Positions 50,277 to 61,099 of a stretch of 64,000 nucleotides of DNA are shown in pieces. Within the stretch, counting starts at the first letter, position 1. Each line of letters starts with the position of its first letter. Source of the DNA: Melieria omissa. Lineage: Eukaryota; Arthropoda; Insecta; Diptera; Ulidiidae. Made by a program: the position numbers and the translations under genes. Below the pieces are notes generated by a model. It saw only the letters and a program-made list of their open reading frames with translations. It was not told the DNA's origin and ran no database searches. The DNA lies in the NCBI GenBank assembly GCA_963971225.1, contig OZ020268.1, positions 45,329,348 through 45,393,347 of the forward strand. The letters are read 5' to 3'.

Positions 50277-53200
50277 TAAAACCATGGCAAACTTCTACAG
50301 TTAAAAAGATATGGTCAACATTTAATTTTGAAACGCACTGTAAGTCTTGCCTGGTCTGGTCTTAACTAATCTTAACCTAACATAACCTCACCTAACTTAA
50401 CTTATGATAAAACCTGATATCTGATAAGCTCTGATGTCTAAGACAAACCATGTTTTTTGAGCTCATATCTGCTGATTTTCTTTGGCTCGGCTCATTTCTA
50501 TTCTGCGTAGTTTTATTTTTTCACACATAAATTGGTGTTAATGTATTTTATCAACTGATATACTCCGACTAAAATATAAAAACGTGTATGGAAATGAGGA
50601 ATTTACAAAGCTGTTAATTAAATAAAAATGTCTTAGCCGAAAGCCAAGTCTACCTATTCATTTGAAAATGTTCAAAAATATTTACTTTGCCATTGTCTTA
50701 AAATTCAAAATTCAATTAACACTGAACAGTGTCAAGAAAACTCCGATGCAAAAAACAATAACACAGATCAGCCAAATTCGTGTGAGTTCAGAATTCTCTA
50801 GTAAAAATTTCTAAGCAGTGAAGTAAACAGAATGTGTGACATAGTGCACGTTAGGTTAGGTTAGGAAAGCAGGCAAACTGCTAGTAAGTTGGGTCTCAAA
50901 GGCCCATTGTAATGCCCGTTGAGAGTGTGACAAGTCCCAGTCATCCTTTTTTTTAAGATTAGGAAAAAAGATTTTGGGTGGTGAATTTATGAACTCTTGC
51001 CTTGAAAATACAAAGATCAGAAGTGCTGTTGAAAATACCTGCAGGGATACCGTTTCACAATCGCGCTATCCAGATGCGAACTTTCTCTGTAGTGCGTTGT
51101 GCGCTGGAACATCCTGTGTTGGGTTCTGGCTGAAACCAACCTGAGCATCAAACGAACCTGGCAGTGGTAATGCCCACTTTAGGCGTTGTCTACTGTACTC
51201 ACGAGCAAAGCTTGTTGGACAATGTAAATACACGAGAAAATGCTGTTAACTAGAATTCAGCATTAACCATCTGCACAGCAACGAAATATCGACAAAAGTC
51301 AGTGATATCGGCTAAGAGAGTTTGCATTCGGCTTAGTGATTTTCTGAGAGACCCACGCCCCATTGAGAGCAGGCGAGAACCGAGCTGAGTACTTGGTGGA
51401 GTGTAAACAATGAAATGCTGGCAAAAGCGAAATTCGGTAACAAAGCCACAAAAGCGGCGATCGCTAAACGGGCTCAAGTAAACAAGCGCAAAGACGCGGC
51501 GAGAAGAGAGAGCCCAACATTGGCTGCAATGCCAGGAGAGCAGTCATTCCGAGTGGACCGGCTCAGGTTGATTTGGCCTGGTATTTCCGGGAATATTGGC
51601 ACAGCTTGCCGCAAATGCATCGAAACAAATCCAACAGCGCAGACGAATGTCAGCGGCAAGAAACGGCCGCTCGAGAGAGCGAATGAACTAAGCGCGCACA
51701 ACCGACACATAAAGCCAGCGCCAGCAAATGACTTCGAAACCAAACGACAATAAAGACCGCACAACTGTGTCGGCCGACGAGCGGCCACGGCTGGCTGTGG
51801 GACGTACACACACTCGTACATATGTAAGTCTGGCGGTGCGCGCGTGTGTGCAGCTTTATGGGCTCGTACACGTACATATCTACTCGTACACGAGATATGC
51901 ACGAAGAGCGCGATAAAGATTAAAAAGGCAGAAGAAGAGGCAGACTGAGCAGACGCGACAAAGCAATCGCATTTGCCACGATTTGGCCCGGTGGGGGGAT
52001 CGGCCGACAATGGCTGTCCACCAGCGCCGCTGCCGCCGTCGCCAACTGCTGTGCGAGCGCATTGCTCGAGCCGGAGACGGCTCCGCAACGGAACGCCAAA
52101 CGCCAAGCGGCCGCATTGAACGAATCAGTCGACGGTTACAGCAGCTCAGATATTGTCGGTCGGTCGGTTCGGACGTTCGCCTTGTGCATGTGTCGCGGGC
52201 TTTGGGTGTGCAGTTGAGCTAACGAAACGGAATAAGCAATAACGGCAGCAGCCGAGTATCGCTGGCCAGGCGCGAGTGGTGAAGAAGTGCGGAGTGAAGT
52301 TCGGCTGGCGGCGCGTAGCGCTTTGTGTTCAAGCTGGCCTAAACGAAGCGATTGTTGCGCGCAGAGTTGAGTGGAATTGCCGATGTTGGAGAAAATGTTT
52401 CATTGAAACAGTGGCTGAATAAAAAGAAAACATCAAACAGTCAGGAAATACATAGGAAATGCGCGCAGATACACAACGGAAAGAGAATCAGATCGAGCGT
52501 GTAGGAATTTCTAGAACCTAAAAAAAATATATATATCTATAGCTATGCAGTTACATACATACATATATGCGAGCATAAATTGAAGCAAAATTGTTTGAGA
52601 TTTTTTTGCTTGTTGTGTGCGGGTTCGTGCGCGTAGGCTGAATATTTGCTGCGCATGTGTGCGGTCACAGGCAGCGGCGAGTCGGCTTTTGCGGCTTGTT
52701 GATGTGAAAAAAATTGTGCAAAAATTTATAAAAAAAAATTTGTAATTTTGTAAACAAAAACCAACAATTAATTGCGGCACAAAGCGTTGCTTGCCTGTAA
52801 ACGTGGCTGAAACGCGGCCGCATGGCTTTTCTGTTATATTGGTTTTAGAAAATTATAAAAAAAATTAAAAAAAAGGGAATGAATTTACATAAATTATGCC
52901 TTCATAGTGTTTTTGTGTACGTAAATATGCCGAAGCTGCAAAATCCAAGTGAAGTTAAATTCAAAAATTATTCAAAATTCTAGTAAATTTTAAAATAGTT
53001 ATACAAATTTAAATTGTTGCAATAAAAGTGATTTATGTTGAGAAAAACGCAAAACCCATTACGCCGACATAGAAAAATCAAGCAGCACATACAACAATTG
53101 CACCCACACAAACGTGCGGCAGACATCTTACTTGGCTGTCCAACATTGATCCAACTCGTTCGACAACAGCGGTAATTGTTTTGCTATGTACAGTTTTTCA

Positions 53201-54600
53201 TTTTTCAATTCTTTCACCTTCTATGTGCCATTATTTGTTTAGTTTTGTTTTATATTTTCAATTTGCCTTCTCATCGGGTTTTATTGTATTTGTGCGCTCT
53301 GTTCTTAAATCATATTTTGCTTCCTGTACCCGGAACACGGACAACACGTCTCCACATGTAGCTGGCGATTACACCACATGCGGTCATGCAACAGTGTTGT
53401 CGGCATTGGTGGCGTTCACAATAGGTGGCAACTGCATCAACAGTGGAACAAACGATAGCACTGTGGATCATTTCTCTTCTCTATCCATTTATATCTCTTG
53501 AGTTTTCATGACAATATAATTTCTATATGATTTTTTGGAAGTCTGTATTATTGTTTGAACGAAATGAATTAAAACTTTAATTAATCTACAGCGTTATTTT
53601 CCACATTAATCTAAATCAAAGCTACGAATTTATCTAAAATCTAAATTTTTCATTTTCTCTTATTGCGCTTCATGCGCTCTGACTGGCAGAAGTAGATTCA
53701 AAACATAATCCAGCATCTTGGAAGATCAAATCAGTAGACAAAAATGCCTTCTTACCTTCATGTTTATCATAAATTTTCACTATCATCACAGCCATTGCAC
53801 TGTTAGCAGCTCGTGAATGCCGCTTTTGTTGTTCAGTCTAGTGTTGGCCGTTCTGAGGGTGGCGCAGTTGCTGTAGGTGTCGCATACTCATAGCTGTTGG
53901 TGCTACAAATCTCAATTCTTAATTGGATTTAAAGCTTCAATTTGTTTTCCTTCTTTTTTTTCTTTATTTGGCGACACAAGTTTATTTTATTTTCATGCAC
54001 GTTCAGAGTGAAGAGGCGCAAGCAAAATGTTGGCAAGGCAACGGCTCAAAGAGAAGCTAATGAAATGGGTCATAATAACGGTAACAACATGTACTGTACT
54101 TTGGCTGGTCACTGATTTTGCTCTCATTCATCACAATTCCTTTTTGAGCATACTGCTTGCTTGGCTGTTGGCCTCGAAGTGAGCAACAGCGAGTTGTTGG
54201 AAATTTTATATTTAACAGTGAAACTTACTTATAAATGCACACTTAAAAATCCATAAGGTATTCATGTGGAATTTATAAAGTCTAGGAAAAATTTTAAGAG
54301 GTTCTAAAAGTACTTCCTAGTACTTTAATGCTGCAAGAAGTGTTTTGAAATATTGTACTTTTGGTTCCACAAAATTCAAAATCATACAGGGTGCAGAAGG
54401 ATTACAGTAAAGTTTGCCCTACTAGAAAATTTTGTTAGATAAATCTGAAACTCAGGCTGCTTTCAACTTTCACCGAACAAGGGTTAAGAGGAGCTAGCTT
54501 CACTCTCGGGCATTGTTATAGGCTTGAGAGGCCTCCGAGTGTACTAGTCAAGCGATCGGTTAGTTGTCTCTCTTAGATTTTTGTTGTTTTTTCCCATGGT
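50277..54600. other. Non-coding stretch with possible 5' UTR-like island
   Basis: GC-richer sequence at about 51400-52420, with initiator-like TCAGTCG near 52127 and GGTCGGTCGGT at 52158-52169. AT-rich sequence follows. It could be an alternative first exon of a gene outside or spanning the window. No protein-coding exon supported. Confidence 0.3.
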
Positions 54601-56224
54601 CTCTCCACGCTACCAGCGCTTTGAGTAATGTATTATTTCTAACTTAGGTTAAGTTAGGTTAAGCAGGGTTGTACAGTTTTGAAAGAAAGAAAAACCGGTG
54701 GCAGTTGGCAAGGAAAAAGATGGAGCAACGAGAAGACACACAAATTTGAATTTGAGATCATTCAAAAGGGAATTGATTAGTTTGTTACCTTAATAAAACC
54801 AATGTCGAACAAAAAAAAAATCAAATAAAATTATTATCAAAACAAAGGACAAATTTCTTATAGAAAACAGAACTCCTTTTTTCCTATGCAGATTCTGCTT
54901 TGGTGTTAAAAGTTCCTCAAGTAATGATCGCGTAGAATGTCTATGTTTTTAGTGCATTTGAGAACTGATTTGATATCATGCTTAGGGACCTCACCGAATC
55001 CAGAAAAATGCGGATCTCTTAGATATGTAAGGCGAGATCTATAGCTACTATAGACCTACTATAGCTAGTAGGATCAAATCAGAGAATGTGCTCTAAGCTT
55101 TTCACATTTCCTGCACTCGTTCGATTCACTGTCTTTAACTCAACATATCCTCAAAATTTGTCTTTAGTGGCACAAAATACTTAAGGCAACTAAACTGGTT
55201 TTCTTTAAATTATTTCGTGGGTCATACGAATGAAAGTGATTCTATGCTGATTCTGAACATTGGGTTGGAGGTTTGTCTGTGGTTATGACATGGTCTTAGA
55301 GGTTTGTCATTCTCTGCTCAGAGGGCCAACGTCAGGAAATTTGTTTTATTTGGTCTAGTTGGAGTTGGAGTCCCAAAACCTCGCGTCTTTGAAAATATTC
55401 ACCATAATGTGCATCGAAATTAATGATCAACAAAAAAGTGAGAATAACTATTGGTTAGTACAACTATTGGTTGTTAAGTATGCTAGTAGATCGGGCAGAG
55501 TAAATATTAATTGATAATTGGAAATACGGTGTCCTGATGATTTAAGGGGCCAAATGAAACCCCATAATTCATTAAACACCTTCCGATAGTCAAACATTGT
55601 GTCAACAGAAAAGCGAAGTCGTTTGTTTTGAAGTTCTTTGCATAGCTCGTGTTGCCTATATTCGGTTGGCCGGTTGCGTGCTTTAATTTTATGATATGTG
55701 AATCCCAATTCGCCTTGAAAAGATCCTATGCATTTGAGGGTTAATACAATTGGATTATAATTTTGCTTACTGTATGAAAATATTTATCGAAATGGCTAAT
55801 AAAATGTTCGTTTATTGAAAGCTAATTAATTTGATAGCTGCCAATGAAATACCAATTTTATTGTCTGCTCATTACAGATGTCCGCTGTGCAAATGTTATT
55901 GTCGAATATATATAAATTCGAACATTAAAGAGAAAATCGGCAGTTTTTTATATTTTTGTATAAATGCTTTTTAATTAAATACATTTTTTACACTTTTAAG
56001 ATGCGTAGCCAAAACTTGGCATTGAGATGATATTTTATATCTTTCTTGCCCCCCAAGAAGCTATTTATTGTTGTTTAAATTCTTATTTTTATTATGAGAT
56101 CAAAACCTTTTTTGCCGCAGATAAGAAGGGCTTTCAAAACAAAACAATGCGTTTTAGGGTCACGGGAGATTTAAGATCCAAAAGACCCCTCTTGGTTATG
56201 TCAATACTGTAAGTACTACGTTTT
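54600..56224. other. Non-coding stretch without a gene
   Basis: AT-rich, with GTTAGGTTAAG motifs near 54646-54665. Nothing else recognised. Confidence 0.45.
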
Positions 56225-57060
56225 AACTGGTCAACAACCTGTTGCCGGGTTACGGCCTGCCGCAAAAGTTCTCTCCAGGCAACTCTACTTTCCATCAAGT
56301 CACATCAAATGATCCTCCACCGGAGATACGGTCTCCCTCTTCGCTGTCGACCTCCAACTACCCCATACAGGAGACATGACTAAGACAGCATAGTCGCTGG
56401 ATGTTAATTCGCTATACTACGTCCATATCTTTAAACATCTCATATATCTTGTTGTTGGTTCGTATACGGTAGTTATTGCCAATATGAACAGAGTCCTTCC
56501 TACCTTCCTCTCAGACACCCCATGAGCCACTAAGTCGCTATGCGACAGCCTCCATGCTTATGTGAATTAAAGGATCACAGGTGCACCCGATCGAGTTTTG
56601 TCAGTCCAGAGAGGTCTTTGCTATTTAATTGCATCCTTAGACCGTAGTAGCTCTTATTGACAGAAGTAATCATTCGCCTTATGTCCAGGCTGACATCATT
56701 ACTGCTGTTTGCGGCAGTGCCAAGGAATATGAATTCCTTTAGAACATCAAAAGTATACCTTTTGGCCTCGACGAGTCCCTGCGTGTAGACAGCATATACT
56801 TCGACTTGCCTTCATTTACCACCAGACACATTCTGGCAGATTCTCTTTCGATTGCCACAAAGACAACATCTCACTTATTATGCCCGATGACGTCATCGGC
56901 GATGTAATCGGCGTAGGCAAGGAGTAGGACAGTCTTGCTGAAGATCCTTGCGCAGACCGCTCCCCAGGGTGGAGTTGAAGAGGTCGCATGACAAAGGGTC
57001 CACACCTTGTCTGAAGTCTTGAGTGGTGTCGAATGGGTCAGAGAGGTCATTTCCTTAACA
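56225..57060 (-). mobile_element. LINE relic, longer copy of the 34440 family
   Basis: The minus-strand sense matches the LINE at 34440 (for example ACTGGTCAACAACCTGTTGCCGGG, GGAGATACGGTCTCCCTCTTCGCTGTCGACC, TCGCTGGATGTTAATTCGCT, read on the plus strand). It extends further 5', reaching a decayed reverse-transcriptase YADD-like region around 56890-56930. Many stops, and no tail or target duplication visible. Confidence 0.78.
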
Positions 57061-57149
57061 AAGTTAAAAGCAAAGTCTCACGAGTTTTGCAGAGATACCA
57101 AGTTTGTATGTATTGATTATTTAGTATTATTGGCGACAGCGATGTACAC

Positions 57150-58075
57150 TGCGACCTAAAAGATCTATTGTGCCCCCTTCTTGGACTTCATAGTTCGTCC
57201 GTGGGTCCAGTATCCAAGAGGAATCTTAGTATATTTCCTAAGCCTCTGGAAACCCAGTCCGAACCTGGTATAACAAAATCACCCAGATGCTTTTTCCGTT
57301 TGTGCATTAGCGCAGGGCATATGCCTAGTATGTGTATTGCAGTTTCATTGTCCTGCAAACAGAACCTACAGAGTTGGTTCACCGTGATACCTAGTTTGGT
57401 TAGGTGATAGTTCAGTCTACAATGCCCTGTCAATATATCTGTGATAGTCCATAGATTATTCTTTGAGAGACTCATACATTCCTCGAACCTATTCTTGTTG
57501 TAAGATCCAATAACCATCTTGGAATGTTCAAGACCTGGTTGATTTTCCCAGCATCGATTCCGGATGGTTATCTCGTCTTTCCTGGAAAGGATGAATAGGG
57601 TTCCTTAGCCTAGACCACAGAAGAGCTTTGGTCCGACGAAGGGGGTAGATGACCTCCTTTTTGCAAGTTTGTCGGACTGCTCATTCCCTTCTGTACCGGC
57701 GTGACCCGGAACCCAAAGGATCCATACCTGATTGTAGCGGCCAAGTTCGTTCAGCTTCACAAGGCATTCCGACACAAGTTTCGAGGATACCTGTAGGATC
57801 GTAATGTCTTGATTGCCGCTTGGCTGTCTGACTGGATCGCGATCTTCTGGTTCCGGTATTTCCTCACCAGATTGAAGTGAGCGCATCTTTCAATGGCGTA
57901 GAATTCCGCCTGGAAAATGGTGGTGTGCTTTCCTGTAGGTTCCGAGTATCTTATACCCAGTCCATATACCCCGATTCCGGTACCTTCATCCGGAGCCATC
58001 TGTGTACCAGGAAATCATGTACTGATCTGTCAGATATGTCTCTGATATACCTACCCAGCTTGTTTTATTACTAAG
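57150..58075 (-). pseudogene. Non-LTR retrotransposon RNase H / 3' fragment
   Basis: On the minus strand: WYTDGS (about 58005), then in a shifted frame GIGVYGLGIRY, FQAEFYAIERCA and IQSDSQAAIKTL. After another frameshift, WILWVPGHAGTEGNEQSDKLAK, then ILTGHCRLNYHLTKLGI and the Cys-His cluster CRFCLQDNETAIHILGICP. This is an RNase H domain plus C-terminal CCHC of a jockey/R1/LOA-like LINE, a different family from 56225-57060. At least three frame breaks. Confidence 0.85.
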
Positions 58076-58079
58076 TTCT

Positions 58080-59560
58080 ATTTTAAATCTTTTGGTGGTT
58101 TTGTTTGTCTTCCTATCCTAAAAATATTTCGCTTTCATAAAAATCTCCTCGTGCCTCGACATTTTAAAGTTGCTTTTATCTTTTATTCAAATAGTAAAAT
58201 ATTAATTCCAGCGTCAATTTCATATTTTTGGATTTTCAACAGTTAGAAACTCAATCAGCTCGACACATTTCAATTGCAGCTGTGGTCTCCTCACAACTTC
58301 ATTAATGTAGATATCCACATATGAACATCTGCAGAGCAGAGCGACATTTTATGCGCCGTGACCACAACTCTTATCAGTGTTTCTGCTGCTGAGTTTTTGC
58401 TGTCATACTCGCATAAACTAAACAATGACATCGATCTTTCAGGTTTCGCTGGTTTTCGGTTTTTTTTTGCTTTTTGCCTACCACACATCATTGGACTTTG
58501 GATGTTGCGCTATTGTGGTTGTTGTTATTTATGTAGGAGTGTACTGACAAGTTATTGCACTTGTCAATGTCAGCCACAATTTAATGGCAAATGTCAGCGG
58601 CTGATGACACCTGCGTCAACTTTGTGCACAAACTAAATGTACAAAGCTAATTCGAAACACGCGTAGCTAAATTTCAATTCGTGATTCATGCACTTAATTA
58701 GATTCGCTTCAACTGAAGCCTTGTTGTATGGGTTCCCATGTGTGTAATTCAGATGTCAGCAATGTTGAACTGATGTGTGAAAAAGGTGCCCATTTGCTGC
58801 TTTCACAAATTTGTATTTTTCCTAATACGTTTTTAAGTGTTTTAGTTGCTTTTACTTCCTCAAAATTTATCCTCGATTTGTGCTCTGTCACAGCTGACGT
58901 TTGACGTTTGTCATGATTGGCGTTTTGAACATTCTCTCTCACATAAGAGATCGCATGTCATTTCGCGGCTGTTGCAGTTTTGTTGCCCTGACTTTTTGTT
59001 TATGTAATAAACTCAGTGTTTTGCAACTGCAACAACCACAACTAATGAAAGGAGAAGCAAGTAAAAAGAGTTAATGTTATGAAATTCGAATAAAACTTTA
59101 ATACGAACATGCTGAGTGGTTTTTGCTGTTGTTGCCTGTAATGTTGTACGCCCGCTGATTGGGTTGAAATTATGGCGATTGGTATTATTTGATTTCTGCT
59201 ATGGCTTTGCCATTTGCATTTCATGGTTTTTTAATATCCAATTAAGCTTTTACGAAATCGAATATTTTTTATGATTGATTTTTCAAGCATTATTTCAATT
59301 TTCTCAATTATGGTAGCACATCAAAGCATTTAAAGTTACTGCATGCCAAATCAGGGACTTTGCGTTGGTTGGCATCGATTGGGCAAAGTAGGATTGATTT
59401 AACAACATGCAGAAATTAATAAAGTCTTAAAGTTGTGTGAATGGTGGTTTAAAGTGCAGTTGTCGCTTTTTAATGCGCTCAATGACCCGCTATAACGGGT
59501 TCCCACGGCCTCGACAGTCGTATGAGAGACTAGCAGGGCCCGACAGCTTTGTATGCAAGT
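58080..59560. other. Non-coding stretch without a gene
   Basis: Mixed-composition DNA with no splice-supported exon or recognised repeat. Confidence 0.45.
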
Positions 59561-59569
59561 TTAAAGTCA

Positions 59570-60650
59570 ATGCGCCCAATAAATCAAGTTTCTCCCTTTG
59601 TGGAGTTCGTCAGATTTTTATAGGAAAATATAAAAATAAAAATATCTCTTTTCAAACGCTTTCATCACATTTCAAGTCAATAGACCTCTAAAATCATGTT
59701 TCCCCATACAAAATATTAACCCATCGTTCACCCGTCAGATTTTGGTTTTCAAATCAAATGAAAAACACGTGTCGGGTGATTTATCATTTCACTAATTTTG
59801 AAGCCAGAAAACCCTTTTAATCATGTTTTTTCAAATAAAGTTTAACCCATCGTTGACCCGTCAGACTTTGAATTTCAGAAAAACAAAAAACCCGAGTTCA
59901 ATTATTTTTTTTTTTAATTTCAAGTGTTGTCACCAATTTTGAAGTAAAAAATTGCCATTGAATTATGTTTAGTACTGTTTTACAGTTTCATTAAATAAAT
60001 TCTTAACCCATCATTGACCTCGTTAGACTTTGAATTTCACAAAAATAAAAAAAACACGAATTCAATTATTTTTTTTACCATATTTCAAGTGTAGTCACCA
60101 ATTTTGAAGTCAAAAGATCCATTGAATTATGTTTAGTACTGTTTTACAGCTTCTTTAAACAAATTCTTAACCCATTATTGACCTCGTTAGACTTTGAATT
60201 TCACAAAAATAAAAAGAACGAATTCAATTAATTTTTTTATTTCAAGTGTTTTCACCAATTTTGAAGTCAAAAAGGCCCATTAAATTATGTTTAATACTGT
60301 TTTACAGTTTCTTTAAACGAATTCTTAACCCGTCGATTTTAATTTTCGAAAAAAAATTGAGAACACGTTTCGAAATACTTCACATTTGAAGTACTTTCAC
60401 CAAGTTTAAAGTCAAAAGACTCAAAAATCGTATTCATCCATACAAACTTTTAACCCTTTGTTTACCTCTTTAAGTTTCGATTTTCAAAAAAATTAAAAAT
60501 ACGTGTTTAAGTATTTTTTATTTCAAGTTAACGGTTCATGTATTTAACCTTAACCTATCGTTGACCTATTTGAATTTTTACTTTTGAAAAAATTAAAAAA
60601 AAGTATGTGTAAATTTTTTTGATTTGAGCAGAGATTTCAAAATTGGTCTA
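59570..60650. repeat. Diverged tandem array (~100-160 bp units)
   Basis: Seven AACCCATCGTTGACC-like anchors at about 59717, 59844, 60003, 60166, 60326, 60451 and 60549, spaced 127, 159, 163, 160, 125 and 98 bp, plus a partial unit before the first. Each unit also has an AGACTTTGAATTTC-like block, a TTTCAAGTG block, CACCAATTTTGAAGTCAAAA, and often TTTAGTACTGTTTTACAG. The central three units are the most alike. Not coding. Confidence 0.88.
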
Positions 60651-60698
60651 GTTGTTGAAACCCAGTTTAACATCAATAAGAAACCCTAAGTAAGTTAA

Positions 60699-61095
60699 CC
60701 CTTTCGACCCCAAGGTTGCCTGAGAGCAACTTTACCTATTTGTCATCTTATAGCAAAAGCTACGATTGATTTATGGGCTTAATTGAATTGGGCGCGTTTG
60801 ATCAAAAACCCTGTTTCATTAACCCTTTCAGTCACAATGTCCAATATATTGGACTACAGCCCATACAATTCATACAGAACGGGTTTATTTTCATGTCGGA
60901 AAGGGTTAATAATGGGTAAATAAAATCAAAAAGTGTTAATTTGTATTTTTCCATAAATATTAGATAATTTTTCTGTGATTAAAAAAAAAGATAAAAAATT
61001 TATTTAACCCGTTTAGGGTTCTTAGCGAAGTGTTTCCTGATTTAAATATAAAAAAGTAATATCGAGGCGCAGGGTAAAATTCGGGTTCGAAAGGG
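60699..61095. mobile_element. piggyBac-like MITE, TTAA-flanked
   Basis: TTAA at 60695-60698 and 61096-61099. Ends CCCTTTCGACCCC / GGGTTCGAAAGGG. Related to 35452-35978. A second TTAA element (60823-60905) is inserted inside. No ORF. Confidence 0.88.
60823..60905. mobile_element. 83-bp nested TTAA micro-MITE
   Basis: Ends CCCTTTCAGTCACAATG / CATGTCGGAAAGGG, directly flanked by TTAA (60819-60822, 60906-60909). Contains the palindrome TCCAATATATTGGA. Very short for a mobilisable element. Confidence 0.82.
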
Positions 61096-61099
61096 TTAA

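Noticed and set aside
51474..52106. 210-codon minus-strand open frame
   Set aside because: Arg/Ala/Ser-rich translation of GC-rich sequence, with no motif and no supporting neighbours.
52120..52200. Promoter with initiator and downstream element
   Set aside because: The initiator match is fair but the downstream element does not fit at +28, so it is not listed as a firm promoter.
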